Counted from the first letter of the stretch, positions 21,117-34,853 are shown. The stretch: DNA of 64,000 nt from Calamus simplicifolius (GCA_900491605.1 UESW01004762.1:441919-505918), one strand, 5' to 3'. Notes: generated by a model not told the origin, from the sequence alone. A program made the numbers and translations.

Positions 21117-24100
21117 ACAGATATTTTGGGACTGTAAAGCATTAAGGGATATATAAATACATTTATATGGTTGTTGGCATTATGATGCATAGATTGGGAT
21201 TAAGATTTCAGCCCAGGCTAGCAGTGGTGGTGTCACACTGTGCTGAAAGGCTGCTGAGGCTGAAAAGATTTGTGTAAAACTTTAAAAGTAAAAGGATTTG
21301 TTTTGGCCAAATCATAGTCCTCTACGTAACATAAAAATATGAAGGAAACTAAACGTTAGAAAAGACAATATAAAGCTTATCCTAACTCTCATTGATTTCC
21401 ACGTTGAAATTACATATATTAGCAAGTCTAATTGTTATTCGTTGCTATTATATTATCACTCATTTCTTATTTATGGAATCATTATTGTTCCTATTTTTTT
21501 TTTTCTATGCATTTGTGTTATGGTTTTTCACTTTTCCATGCCATATTTATAATTTTTTTTATCACTACACCACTTTTGATCTGTCTAGGTGCTAGTCTAA
21601 TGTCTGTGCTTAGTTATCTGCTTCCTTATAAGATTAAAATAGTTTGACAGAAGCCTAAACTAATAAGATAGACTTGAAATTAATTTCAAGAAGAGCCAAA
21701 AATTGACTTCGATTGATAAGCTTGAATGTTAATTTAAGTCTAAACAGTGCTTTGAATCAAGTTTGCAATCAAGATTGAGCTTTTATTCAAACTTGGACCA
21801 GACTTGATTTACACTGAAGCTGATTTCAACTTGATTTAGGATAAATGGAAATGAGCTTACCAGAATGAATTAATTGGTTCAATCAGTGTGATATAATTTT
21901 GATGGTCTGGAATTTAAATCATATTCATTGAAGATAATTTTGAGGAGTAATGTGTTTCAAAGGTGGCAATGCTGAACGCAAGAGTGAATGTGAGTACCCT
22001 CTGGATAGGGCTGCCAACAGGCCAGGCCATGGGCCTGAAATTTGTGGTAGCCCAAGCATTTGAAGAAAGCACTTAGCTTCAACTTGTTCTTGCTTTCCAG
22101 TTTGTTTCATAGTAAATTTTAGAGGGGAGCATGGATTGGGTTAAGTCGAATCTAAGTCAAAACTTATAACTAATAGAATCAGGATTGGTTCTAGAATTTG
22201 GGTTTAGAATTGATCTGATTCTATGTTGGAGCAAACCCAGAGCTTACCTAATTAGAATAGTTCAGTCTTAGGTTTGGTCTTCAGAAGTATTTTAATTTTT
22301 TTTAAAAAAAAGGATATTTGATTCTTTTGTAAGAATCAAGGGATCGAACCTTAAAATTAAGAACCAATCCAGTGAACATCGATTTTAAGATTCTGTACTT
22401 ATCAATCCTATTAACACTCACAACAGAATCAATATAACCTTATTAGATCATGTTGGTATTGGTTCTTAAGCTACTTTAATCCATTCATCATCCTATGGAA
22501 TTTTTGGAGTAGGATGAATAAACTGAATCAAAACTAGTTTTTGTGTCAAGAAGTTAGACCATAGCCATAGCCATGCAAACTAATCCTAATATACAGGTAG
22601 AACACTCACAAAATGTATCTAGGCGTCCTAAACCACACACTTGGAAAAGCCTGACTACGAGAGAAGCACAAGAAAAACAATAGAAGTAGCAAAGAATATT
22701 CAAATGTTTGTCATAGCAAGTGGAGAATATGAGAGATTTATTTGGAGACACCATCATCCTTAATTTTACTACTTGATTAATTATGTATGATGAATCTCTG
22801 ACAGGTACACAGATTTTAGGAAGAGTTCTTCCATTTTTCTAGACTTATTTGACAACATTAATGAAGAATTTTTCAGAAACCTTGGTAGGAATCTAAATTT
22901 CCATGATATTTTCTTTGTTTCTTGCACTTCTTCATCTTCTATACAACTCATCATCTTCCCTTCTATACTGTCATAATCTTTTAAACATATTTTTATAATA
23001 TAGATGACTAAGACTCATGTTAGTACAACAATTTCAATATCCACCATCTTGATGGTTGCTTTCTCTTCTTTATTCCAATATTTAATCTGCAATCTTAATT
23101 TTACATTGCTACTGATCCATGTAGATTTTTTTTTTTTTTTAGTACAAGAGCAAAAGTGAAATAAGTGAAATAAGTGCATTCAACATTGGACATCTTATTA
23201 CAAGAAATTTGTTCATATAAAGTTGTCAAGATAATATGGCACCTGACCGAAATCTTTAGCTCAACCAATTATCCATTTCAACATATATACAAGATACCAA
23301 AGAACAGGAAGCATGAGATGCAAGAAGTTAATATTATTATTATTACTACCATCTTTGGAGAAAGAATAGACTCCAAAAGGACAATGAAAAATATCAGAAT
23401 TAACAAAAGGAACTAAAGCAAGTCCTAGGCTTGCTTGTTTATAGAACCAGCTAATTCAATAAGCCATCAAAAACAAGCGGCCTCTCTGAAAAAATGGGCT
23501 TCTTATTGCGGACTGAAGTTATATCAATCGATGATTACCAAGAATTCTGCTACTACTTGTGCCCAGTTTACAGTACTGGAAAAAAATGCAAGTTTGAGTA
23601 GAAGAATTCCAAGAGAAATTTTAATGTATAAGCCCTGCAGTTCTCTTAAAATCTGAAACTTTGACCCTTATAATATATCAAATTCTAAAGACACAGACGC
23701 AATTGTAAGATTATTTAATTCATTCTCAACAATCTTGATTAAATTCAATTTGGTTGTTAAATCAAAATCTAAATAAAAAAATAGAGCAACAATTGCTTCT
23801 TCTTCTTTTTTTTTTTCTTGGTCTGCACCAATCGATCCACTGCTCAACCTTGATCCCTACTATCATGATACAATGCTTGAGGGCAGGTTCCAACCCTAAT
23901 TAACTCCATGTTTTAGTAATTACCAAACTGTTCTCTGACTCCTTTTCTTCTTAAAAGTGTTACAGACTCTGATTTATATCGATACACTGTCATGTGCATT
24001 GCAAGTGCTTGATTCTAGATCTTAGGGGGGGAAAAATATTAAAAAAATCCAAAAAATATTACCTTAATGATATGGACATGAGAACAATCCTATGATGCAC

Positions 24101-25756
24101 TTCAAGTTGTTATCTTGGTAGGTACTCTTCATTTATCCCAGAACCGTCTATGATTTAGCTTTAAGACTCAAGTCATCAAAGCATGCCTGCCCATGTGAAC
24201 GTGAAAAGGCCAGAGCCGAGAAAATGGGCTTTCAGCACTGCTTTATGCTGAGAGAGAGAGAGAGAGAGCATATGGAGAGCTCCCTTGGTAGGAAGCCATC
24301 CACACTTGTTTAGTTGCTACTCTTTAAATCTCATGATTCATGAAAGCTTAAAGAAAAAGAAGCTAAAAGGTGCCACGGCCCTTCGAGCTAGTGACTGGCC
24401 AGCTCCTGAGAGATGCATTTCATTTGGTCTCACAAACAAGTATCACCTAACAGATGGACCTAAAAGGTCTAGCCATGTTCTCAAAGGGATATCAGATTAT
24501 GACTATGGGGCCTGATGAAAGAAAAAAAGAACACAAAAGTGCAATGAGAAGGAACTGAAGCCATCATATAGTTTTCATTTTAAAGGACAATGGGCTAAGG
24601 TGATGACAGCATGGAACCTACTAAATACTTTTTAAAGAGATTAGTGATCACAGAGGATATTGATTGATGAAGACTCTTTCCAAACACAAAACTCATATGA
24701 ACTTGCTGAGTGGATGATGGCTTTGATTCATAATCTAATCATAACCCATCTGTTGGTTGCTTCATATGAATTAGTCATTTCATTTAACCCCTTTAGATTG
24801 TTTTGAGGCCAAGTCCATCATCTGACTTTTGACTTATCATATTACATTGTGAATAATTTCCCTTGGACCATTAACTACTATGTTAAGCTGAAAATTTGGG
24901 AAGGATCGATAAAATGTCATATTGAGAGCTAATAACATCTCTTTTGAGAGCTAATGATATCACATGGATTTGGCCAACAAATGTCTCGATCAACTAAAGT
25001 TTGGAGATTACAAGTGGCAAGGTCTGGGATCACACAATCTCTCCCCCAGCCCATTCTCTTTTAGAGAGAGAGAGAGAGGTCTCAACCACCATAATCATAA
25101 TAGCCTCCAACAACCCACCAAATAGATAAAGTATCTTAGGGTCCATACGAATCTAATGTTTATACTTAAATCTTGCTTTATTGTTGGTACTAAGATCTAA
25201 GACTAAAGCGAAAGCTTGGATCCCTAGGAAATGGAACAAGAAAAAGGTGAGGCTGCCTCCTTGTGGAGCTCCTTAATCATATCTTCTACACTGAAATCAA
25301 CATGGAGATGAGTGCTTCCTAGTTCCTACTCTCCATGGCCTAATTTAGAAGAGGTAGCTAGCCAGTTGTCACACGTGTGCCCTAATCATGCGAAGCACCA
25401 CACTCCATCTGCAAGGCAATCATTCAACCCATCTTGGAGAGCCATCCTTTGCATGACTAGGAAACGATCATAGCCCATCTCTCCAGGCCCCATTAACTTC
25501 CTTTGCTTGCAGAGAGATAAGATGATCAGATGGCGAACACTGGAGCTCATATACCAAATAGAAGCATGTGGAAACACATCTTATTGATGGATGTTATCCA
25601 TCTTATGTCTTCCATCATGCATAAAGGCACATCTTAGAGTCTCATACTGGACCGACTCTTTGGGGCTTAGTATTTCCCAAGAGTCTTTGGTGGGCCTCGC
25701 CGCTCGTGTGCTGCCCCAAAGGCTTGGTCCCCAGCTCCACCTTGGGATGATGGGGA
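21117..25756. other. Intergenic region upstream of the LAX2-like gene
   Basis: I see no supported gene. Short open frames here have no recognisable domain. Visible simple repeats are a T run near 23127-23140, an (AG)n tract at 24250-24269 and another GA tract near 25064-25078. The last kilobase upstream of the gene is probably promoter sequence. Confidence 0.55.
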
Positions 25757-25762
25757 GACTCC

Positions 25763-25770
25763 TTTATAAC
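25763..25770 (+). promoter_or_regulatory. Candidate TATA box of the LAX2-like gene
   Basis: TTTATAAC lies 70-77 bases before the start codon. Transcription starting about 30 bases downstream would give a short leader that contains a (GGGAA)n tract at 25813-25835. Supported by motif and spacing only. Confidence 0.5.
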
Positions 25771-25839
25771 CACTAGAGCTCCTTCCGAGCTTAGCACCAT
25801 TGCACACAAAGAGGAAGGGAAGGGAAGGGAAGGGAAGAG

Positions 25840-28303
25840 ATGGCATCAGAGAAAGTCGAGACCGTTGTTGCAGGGAATTACATGGAAATGGAGACTGAAG
25901 GGGAGTCGAAGGACTCTAAGAGCAAGCTTTCAAGGTACTTCTGGCATGGCGGCTCGGTCTATGATGCATGGTTTAGTTGTGCTTCCAACCAGGTATTGCC
26001 CATTGTTGCAATGGCTAAAATGTTAAAAAATAAACCTTTTTCTTTGATGTATACATTGGCTAAGATTTGGGTGGTGGCTTGCTGTGGTGGTGTTGTAGGT
26101 GGCTCAAGTGCTGCTCACACTGCCATACTCATTCTCCCAGCTTGGGATGGTGTCAGGGATCCTCTTTCAGCTGTTTTATGGGCTGATGGGGAGTTGGACT
26201 GCTTATCTTATCAGTGTGCTCTATGTGGAGTACAGGACTAGAAAAGAGAGAGAAGGTGGATTTTAGGAACCATGTCATTCAGGTAAATATTTTCTTTCAC
26301 TTAAAACGATTTATATGTGAACCTTCTAACAATCATCTTCAAGATTTTTAGAAGATTTCGTAGAAGGACATCTCTCATGTTGCAACTATAGTAGTCCCAT
26401 ACTACTACAGCCGATTTTCCCTTGCATGGTGACACTCAGAAATGTCCATATTTTATGACTGTGTTTGGGACTGCAGTATTTTTATCCATCTTTTAGAGAA
26501 AAAGCCCCCTTTGCCACATGACAGAGACAAAGTATCTAGCTCCTTTTTTAGTATGTCAAGAGGGAGAAAAGTGAAAAAAGAGAACCTAGAAGGTTGATGA
26601 AAATGAGGAAATAAGAAAGAACATTCTGTGAGGAGGAATCATCTACTTTATTTCACTCTTTTTTTTTCTTCTATTTTGTTTTTGATTCTGATCAGTGGTT
26701 TGAAGTCCTCGATGGGCTTTTGGGGAAGCACTGGAGGAATATAGGTCTGCTTTTCAACTGCACGTTCCTTCTCTTTGGATCAGTAATTCAACTGATTGCA
26801 TGTGCAAGGTAGCGATCAACCAAAACCCAAAATATATATGCTGTATTATTTTTCCCCTCCTACTTGGGAAATCTTTACACTTCATCCCTTCTTTTATGCA
26901 GCAATATTTACTACATCAATGACAATCTTGACAAGAGGACTTGGACATACATATTTGGAGCCTGTTGTGCGACAACAGTCTTCATCCCCTCTTTCCACAA
27001 TTACAGGATCTGGTCTTTCCTAGGCCTTGTCATGACTAGTTTTACTGCATGGTATCTAACAATAGCTGCCTTGCTCCATGGGCAGGTAGTTTACACTCAT
27101 GCTCATCCTCTAAAAATTCCAACTGCCACTGTCATTTGTTCTCTTGTTTACTACTGCTTTTCCTCTTATTCTGGTTTCTTAAATTTGTGTCCTAGGTGGA
27201 AGGTGTGACCCATTCAGGCCCAACCAAGATGGTTCTATACTTCACTGGAGCTACCAACATCCTCTATACCTTTGGAGGCCATGCTGTCACAGTGTGAGTA
27301 GTTTCATACATACAATGTAACCAAACTACAAGTCCATATACAAGTAAACTAGGGGCTTGCCTCTTTGATAGCCTTGTCAACATTATGGCATTGAAATACC
27401 TTATTTGTTCCACATATATTTCATCATGTTTTTATGGTGTAACTCTTCTTGTTTGGTCATGCAGAGAGATCATGCATGCAATGTGGAAACCACAGAAGTT
27501 TAAGCTTATATCTGTTGGCAACCTTGTATGTGCTAACACTCACCCTACCCTCAGCTGCTTCAATGTACTGGGCCTTTGGTGACATGCTCCTCGACCATTC
27601 CAATGCCTTCTCTTTGCTCCCAAGGTCTGGATTTAGGAACACTGCTGTTATTCTTATGCTCATCCATCAGGTGAGAATCCAACTTTCCTTAGCTCAACAC
27701 AAACAATAACCTTACGCAATCCATTGCTTCATCTTATGGTAATGCCTTTCTGATGTTATATATGAATCAGTTTATAACCTTTGGATTCGCATGCACTCCT
27801 CTATACTTCGTGTGGGAGAAAGTGATTGGTATCCATGAGACGAAGAGCGTATTCAAGAGGGCGCTCGCGAGGCTTCCAGTGGTGATACCAATATGGTTCC
27901 TTGCAATCATATTCCCCTTCTTTGGCCCCATCAACTCAACCGTTGGTTCCCTGCTTGTCAGCTTCACTGTGTACATAATTCCAGCACTGGCTCACATGAT
28001 AACCTTTGCTCCCGCTTCTGCTAGAGAGGTTCAGTATCACACTAGCCATCAGTATAGAATTAATATTTTTTTATGACTGATCTTTTTAATTGGGTCTTTG
28101 GTGGCTTGCAGAATGCTGTGGAGAGGCCTCCATCATTTTTAGGAGGCTGGGCTGGTCTCTACTCACTGAATTGCTTTGTGGTGGTGTGGGTTTTGGTGGT
28201 TGGCTTTGGATTTGGAGGTTGGGCGAGTATGCTTAACTTCATTCAACAGGTTGATACATTTGGTTTGTTCACCAAGTGCTATCAATGCCCTCCAAGGCAT
28301 TAA
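25840..28303 (+). CDS. LAX2: AUX1/LAX auxin influx carrier, LAX2-like (two exonic 2-bp gaps)
   Basis: This encodes a plasma-membrane amino acid/auxin permease that co-imports indole-3-acetic acid with protons. Eight exons with GT..AG introns are read: 25840-25992, 26099-26282, 26696-26808, 26902-27085, 27196-27293, 27465-27670, 27771-28028 and 28112-28303. Family hallmarks in order are DAWFSCASNQ, LLTLPYSFSQLGM, HVIQWFEVLDGLLG, NIYYINDNLDKRTWTYIFGA, FGGHAVTVEIMHAMWKPQ, FGFACTPLYFVWEK and a C-terminal DTFGLFTKCYQCPP. Many hydrophobic membrane segments are visible. The start MASEKVETVV fits the family. Total coding length is 1388 bases, four short of 1392 (463 residues). Exon 2 lacks two bases in a GA run near 26248, and exon 6 lacks two in a TA run near 27510. 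Each shifts the frame, and exon 2 then meets a stop. All other exon phases agree. The subtype call rests on the EREKVDF and GKHWRN segments. Confidence 0.93.
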
Positions 28304-31300
28304 GGAGATTTGCCACCCCACTCACCAAAAAATTGAGGCCGGGAAGAGAAAAGGCAATGGAATCATGTGTGTGTTGAAGTATTGGCCTACTTTTATATTG
28401 TATTTATCCTCTAATCAAATGCAACTCCAATAGAGGAGTCAATATTTTATGTCTCTCCTCTCTCTCATCCTCTAGCATATATTCTACCATGAAAATGGAA
28501 GCTTCTGCTTATGGTAATCCATGAGGCTAGCTCTAGGATTTCTACACATCAATTTTTTTTTTTTTTTCATATTCCTCTCTAAAGAAAAGAAAATGCGAGT
28601 GGATCGTGGTGGTAACTTGGCAAGTGAATGGGTCCAGAGTTTGTTTATTTGGAAAAAGTAGGGAAAGCTTGCATGTTCGTGTTCCAAGAAAAGTGACAGT
28701 TATGGGATGGTGACTGCATTGTGTCGTCTGTCAGAGAAGTGGTCCATGAAGAAAAGTAGACAATTGATATGAATAAGCCTGGCCTCGCTGGTACCAATTA
28801 AAGCTTTGATCTGGAAAACCAAAAATTCTTTCTGGATTCATTCCTGCACCAACAAGAGTCAATTCAAGGAGTTCATCAGGTCCAAAAGGATTGGAATGCG
28901 GTAAATGTACACTAAATAGAACTGAAAAGGCAAGCAAGACTCGGCCAAGTCATAACTAGAAGAAAACTTTTCAAGCCAATATGATAGCTCAATTAGTCCC
29001 AGATCAAGTCATTGGATCCTCACGCAGAAAAACTGCTCACCACTTTCATCCTCAAGGGAAAGAGAATTAGTTAAAACCGGACAAATCCATTTTATCCGGC
29101 TATTGTTTATGCTATATCTTGTAGATTCTGAAGTTTCCAAAGTAAGGGATGGTTCATCTACAATGATATATAAAGAAATACTTTATGAAATTATATGCCA
29201 CATTAAGGAAATAAAATGCCATCGTATGTCGACTACACAATGTCAGGAGGAATTGTTGATGATGAGATAAATGCCACCATATGTCAAGCAACACTGCATT
29301 AATTAGTGTCACAAGGAATGGCTCATGATCAGATCTACTGTCCTTTAAGCCCTTGAACTAGTATTTATTTAATGCCTGTCATTCGATCTACCTCAATATT
29401 ACAAAAGAATCAAGGGAGAGTGCAAGTGTAGTTCAACTATAACAACAACAACAATAGCAAAGTCTTAATCTTAAACTAGTTCAGATGCAAGCGTAACTCT
29501 ACTGCAACGATTAAATGGCTAGAAAAGAGATCGGTGGGCATCAAATTAATCCTCAGGATGATGCTGCCCTAAAACTGAAGGAGCTGCACCTTTTACAGCC
29601 TCTCAAGCCGAAGCAAAAGATAATCAACCTCCAGACTACAGACAGTGACTCGGTCCAGAAGACTGTTACTTGGAAATATGAGTCCCTGACAAATCTGGGG
29701 AAAATACTGCAGAATATTATGGCCACCGTCTCCACCCAAATGCTCTCAGCTAGTTACGTGAACTTGTGTCCAAATACATAAAACAAGATAGAAAAAGACC
29801 ATCCATACCCACTTTTGAATCCATGTGGCTTCATAACTTTTGCAGCCCAACGACCAAGAAGACGGATCATGACAGGCCAGTACAAGCACTGAAACCAACA
29901 CCCAAATGGTGGATGCCAAATCTTCAACTCATCTAACCAAATCATGCAATGAAAAAGCAAGGTTAAAGACTTTGGAAATGGGGTCTTCGTGTTTATAGCC
30001 AAAAGAAAAGCTACTTTCTCTTGGGGACCTCCAAGTTAGAAAAGAAGCAAAGGCTCGGGCACAAAGAAGGCCCCCGGTGATCTCACACTTTCTACTAATT
30101 GTCTTGTTCTTCTTTCCAACGAAGACTGCCTAGCTTTGCACCGTATGAGAAAGGACCCGCCTCATCGATTCGTCCTTGAACTACCACATTGATTGGACTA
30201 ACCATCTTAGTTAACGGATATGATGTCTCCTACGTGATTCAAAGCCTTGAGCTTGAGGGATCTCATGGAAGCACTTTTGGCTTTACATTAAGTGGACAAG
30301 ATGGTACTGTTTATTGTCATGCATTAGTTCTCCATAAAGAAATAATACAAGTATATGGAGAAGCATGGCATGATGATGTACCGCTTGACTTAGCCCAGCC
30401 AGATAGAGATGGATGCATTCACCTTTCTTTAACTTTCCCTTGTTCCCCAAAAAGAAAATTAAATAAGAATATAAATAAAAGGTATAGAGAAATTCATTTA
30501 AAAAGTAACTTGTAACATCATGGAAATTTGGAGGTGTAATAGCCTCTCTGATCCCTCAACTTCTTCTTCCTCTTCAAAATTAATTGTTTTAGCAATAATT
30601 CCTACTGATGGAAATATAAAGATAAATATGATGATCAGGCATCCAAAAACCCACTTCATCTACTCACAGAACCATACAACAGGTATTTTCTCAGGTCCCT
30701 GTAGTTGATTGCCAGAGTTGAAACCAGCATAATATATAGTTCTCCTTATCCATTCCATGAGTAGATCATGTGGCGGCCCTCCTCTAGTGCTGAGCCCGGT
30801 ATCCAAGCCTTGTTCTTTCCACCTTGGAGGTTTGTCGCCATTGAGAATCCAACAATGTTACATGTTGGCCTTCCTTTGTGGATGAGGATTGACAAGCACA
30901 CATGCTAGGCATCTTGCAACCCTACATGTTCCTCTTGATATTATCTGAAATACTAAACGGCCTTCCAATCACACAGCTACAAAATAGTTTGATCCAAGCA
31001 ACATATTTTAGTTACACTCCTCATTGCACTATTATGTTCAAGCACATTATCTCACAGTAAAGACTGAAGAATTGGAAGCAGATGAGGTCCTCATGATTCA
31101 AATTTTTTGAAGTCAAAATTGTAGGTTGCAAATAGATAGACCATAGCGCACACACCACAGAAGATATGGAATAAACAAGTTTGGACGGACTCAGATCCTT
31201 TGCATTGGGTGGGATCCAGTTCACCAAACTGGCAACTGATTAATAGGACAAAGCTCTGTTGATGTTCAACCGGTGCCTTTTTGGAGGTTCTGAATGGCTC

Positions 31301-33060
31301 GTCATGTAGGGATACTACAGTACGGGGTTGTTGGGAAGTCTTAATCACCAAATCAGTGCTTTGGCTAGTCCATGACTCGATGTGGAGGGGTTTTGCTGCT
31401 GGGCATCGTCCCAATGGATCTAATTCAGATCCTCTCCTTCGAAAAGAAGAGGATGCCTCCAGCTGAAAGCCATACAAAAGAGGGCCAGGGCACCTGCATG
31501 CAAGTCAAAGAGAAAGATTTTGATGTTCCCTGTGGATCTCCAGTCTCCACGCATATCAGAACAAAATAGCTCCCATTTTCCTGTGGCTATCGTGCAAGCA
31601 CAAAATCATGTGCTTACAATAATACATGAAGACAGACCGACAATAGATATCAATGCATCAAACTGTCACTTTGTGCAGATTTTATGAGTAAGATGACCAT
31701 ATTTCAGTATGAGTTTCAAGTCCGTGCAGCTTAAATTGTATCTATTCTAAAAACAAGATGGGGGAAAATACGACAATCTTAAAGGTACGTAGAAAGATAC
31801 CTAGAGAGTCTTCCAAGGAAAGCCAAAGAAAGTATCCCCTACAAGTATATAAGAAATTGCACTCATCTTGACAAAGTAGAGCATGGATCTTGGTGGCTCC
31901 ACTGCCACTTGAGTATTATGGGTTAAAAACCATACATAAAAAGGTGAAGTTACGTGTATTGACCCTCCTCATATTTCAGGACAAGAGTCTCATGCATTGG
32001 GGCATCCATTTTTGCTCATCTTAACAAGGCAAATGTTTCTTACATATGGATATGTTCTTTATTCCCATAAAATTCACATTGCCACATAATGTGCTTCATA
32101 AACATTTAGAGATCCACCTGCTTAACATATCATGTTTTTCATGCCACAGCTTTATCAGAAACTCACAACATCCTAAGAAAACTGAAAACACATAAGCAAA
32201 GGATTCTCCAGAATGTTACTGATAAGCTGTGGATTTTTTATAAGCCACAGCATCATCCTTCAATTGAAAAATAAGCACCAAAATAATGGTGATTTTAATT
32301 TGCCCTCAGTGAGGCGCTGACAAAAGAATAGGTCCAAAACACCATAAGTCTCATGCAATACAAAGACACCCCAGGAAAAAAAACACTAGCTGAACAACCT
32401 GGCTTGAAAAAAAAGGGTTTCAGCTGGCATCCAACCATATAAATCCGATGAACGTCCAGATTCCATTATTCATCATTTGGTTGATAAGATAGAAGGCATG
32501 AGGAGATTAATTAAGGATATAGAGGGAATTTTAATAATTGCAACCAGCTCAATGCACTCTAAAAAAGGGGTGCAACAATACTGTGTGAATATCAAGTGGT
32601 GCAACTAACCACTATGATGCTCCAATGGTAAGAACACAAGCAAGTGAATCGACTTTGGAGTATTATTATGCTCTAGAGCATGTCTCACATCAAGAAGAAA
32701 TATTGTGGTCAAATTACCAAAAAGTTCTGCTCCTATGATTATGGGTTTGCACCAGTGAATTGCAACTGGTGCCATGAAGATGGCAGATGTACAGCCAAGT
32801 ATGAATTCTTGAGTTTCATAAAAAACCTATGCACCTTCCAAAGACCAAGAAACAAATTGTAACATCAATTAATGGAAAACCAACTTCTTTTGTGCATGCA
32901 TTCAGTTCTGGAGAAACAAAACATGGAATTCTCTCAGACTGTACCAAATATGGCACAGCATTGAACTGTTAAATTTAGTATGCAAGTCAAATCATTTTTC
33001 ATTCTCAGACCAGCTGTTGGCTTGTGGACAGCAGGGGCAGTAAAAACAAGTTTGACAGTA
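28304..33060. other. Intergenic region downstream of the LAX2-like gene
   Basis: The first few hundred bases are probably the LAX2 3' untranslated region. Beyond this I see no recognisable gene, RNA or complete transposon. Open frames such as 30189-30515 lack known motifs and have no codon-bias or homology support that I can judge by eye. A T run lies near 28552-28567. Confidence 0.5.
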
Positions 33061-33535
33061 AGCTCAACTCAACTCATCTAAGCCTTTTTCCCAATTACAT
33101 GGGTCGGCTACATGAATCTGCTTCCTTCACTCTACTCAGGACTAAGTCGACACTCAAATTACAAATAGTTATATCTTTTTTAATTATTTTTTGTCTATGT
33201 TAGTTTAGGTCTACCTCTACCTCTATCGTTACCATGAATTGTTAAAAGATCACTCTTTGAGCATCTAAAAGTTTTTGTTGTATATGTCCAAACCATAGTA
33301 ATTGATTCTCTCTCATTTTATCTTCAATTGGGGCTACTCCTATCATTTCTCGTATATGTTTATTTCTAATTCTATCTTTTAAAGTTTTACCACATATCCA
33401 TCTTAACATGTGCATTTCTGTTATATTTAATTTTAAAGTTTGACAATAAGCTATTCAACCGAAAACAGCAACTTCATCTAAACCTGCTACATGTAATATG
33501 ATCATAAATCCTCTTGGATTGCATCACATTCTCGG
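33061..33535 (-). mobile_element. 3' end of an RTE-clade LINE
   Basis: On the minus strand about 33445-33225 translates to the C-terminal part of an RTE reverse transcriptase ORF, with the recognisable words EMHMLRWICG, RIRNKHIREMIGVAPIEDK and LLWFGHIQQ, then RGRGRP. Downstream the sequence keeps the typical plant RTE tail, ending in GGCTTAGATGAGTTGAGTTG at the left edge. Stops after RGRGRP mark it as decayed. It is 5'-truncated, as most LINE copies are. The right edge is approximate and I could not fix target-site duplications. Confidence 0.78.
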
Positions 33536-34590
33536 TAAGTGAGGGTCCTCCTTAGGGGTTATATTGTGGGTGTTAGGAATATTCCACCAACCATATGAAA
33601 GTATTTGCTACTAAAGCTTCTGCAACATATGACTCAGCTTGGAGGACCCACTGATCTTGACTCCATTATGTCCAGAAAATCAATGGATTTTTCAGAAATT
33701 TCTTGATGAGAAAATAAAAACTTGAAGGGGAAAAAATATTTTTCTTACAATATGAAATTCAGGCAGTACAACAGATATGTCTTGGAAGAAATGAGGGCCT
33801 AAACACAACAGAAACAGACAAGGAAGCACCCTTAAATAGATTGATCTGATAACAGATGATTCTGCACTACCAAGGGAATCTGTACATGCTTGCAAAGGGA
33901 AGATAACATCAATAATATATGGCAAGGCTAGCCTACTTATCCATGACATGACAAATAAAACTAGGCAGCAAAGGACTTCATAGGCTTGAGTACAATATGT
34001 TGACGCTTCTGACAGATGCACCATACGACTGGTGTTTTGTTCAATCATTATTATGTCCAGAAAATGAATGATATCAACAAAAGTTTCTTCATAAAAAGTC
34101 TTTTTTTTTATAAAAAAAAAAAAAGCTTTGAAAAGTTCTTGAGAACTTGGATATCAGAACTTTTATAACTCATTTTCTGGACTTAGTAATCAAACTTGAG
34201 AACCTTGAAAAATTAGATAGCAGAAAATCAAACTGTTATAAATCATTGAATAAATTGAAGCCAACTTGAACATCAGAACTTCTTTCTAAAAGAAAGAAAG
34301 AAAGAAATTTTTCTGCCTGTAATGTGTACCAGCAGCTCATTAGAAGTTGAAAAGAAGGGACAAATATAGAGAAACACATTGTTGCAGTTGTATTCTCTTG
34401 AAAATTTTTTATGACAATTTGCATATGAAGCAATATTTTTCCCTTTTTCTTCTAGAAAAAAAGGAGAGAAACAAAAGAAAGGGACATTTTGCTACCAGCC
34501 CTGCTAAGTTAATATCTAGCAAGGCTCTTCAGATCTAGCACTAGAATGTAAAGTCGAAATAAGATTACATCATCGTGATTATTCTACTTC
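33536..34590. other. Intergenic, AT-rich
   Basis: No supported gene. An A/T homopolymer stretch lies near 34100-34125 and a short AAAG repeat near 34288-34305. Confidence 0.5.
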
Positions 34591-34600
34591 ATTAGATGTC

Positions 34601-34843
34601 TAACTTTAACTCCGCCAAGGCCGGTCCCAAGCCCGAGTAAAGGAGGAAGGTTGCGTTATGTAGCTGACAACCGGCGTAAAACTCCATCAGATCCCCTAAA
34701 ACATGAATCTATTAAATCAAATTATGCAAAGAGCTAGGATATTTGAATGTCGACTTAGTCCTGAATAGAGCAGAGTGGAGGAAGCAGATCCATGTAGCCG
34801 ACCTCATGTAGTTGGGAAAAGGCTTAGATGAGTTGAGTTGAAT
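34601..34843 (+). mobile_element. Short RTE-derived non-autonomous element with 10-bp target-site duplication
   Basis: The element is 243 bp, flanked by perfect direct repeats ATTAGATGTC at 34591-34600 and 34844-34853. Its left part (GGTCCCAAGCCCGAGTAAAG, then AGCTGACAACCGGCGTAAAA) matches a sequence found in plant RTE LINEs. Its right part (TCGACTTAGTCCTGA to GGCTTAGATGAGTTGAGTTGA) is the same tail as in the RTE fragment at 33061, there on the minus strand. It has no coding capacity. The structure is that of a LINE-derived SINE-like copy, or an internally deleted RTE, mobilised in trans. Confidence 0.75.
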
Positions 34844-34853
34844 ATTAGATGTC

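Noticed and set aside
23120..23660. T run followed by open frames, suggesting a minus-strand LINE tail
   Set aside because: No reverse transcriptase or RNase H motif and no target-site duplication could be recognised.
24285..24515. A 76-codon plus-strand open frame upstream of LAX2
   Set aside because: No recognisable domain; it overlaps nothing conserved by eye.
25840..26241. A 133-codon frame reading from exon 1 through intron 1 into exon 2
   Set aside because: It passes through a spliced intron in the wrong frame for exon 2; the family-conserved splice sites give the real coding path.
30189..30515. A 108-codon plus-strand open frame
   Set aside because: No recognisable motif, no splice context and no neighbours that support a gene.
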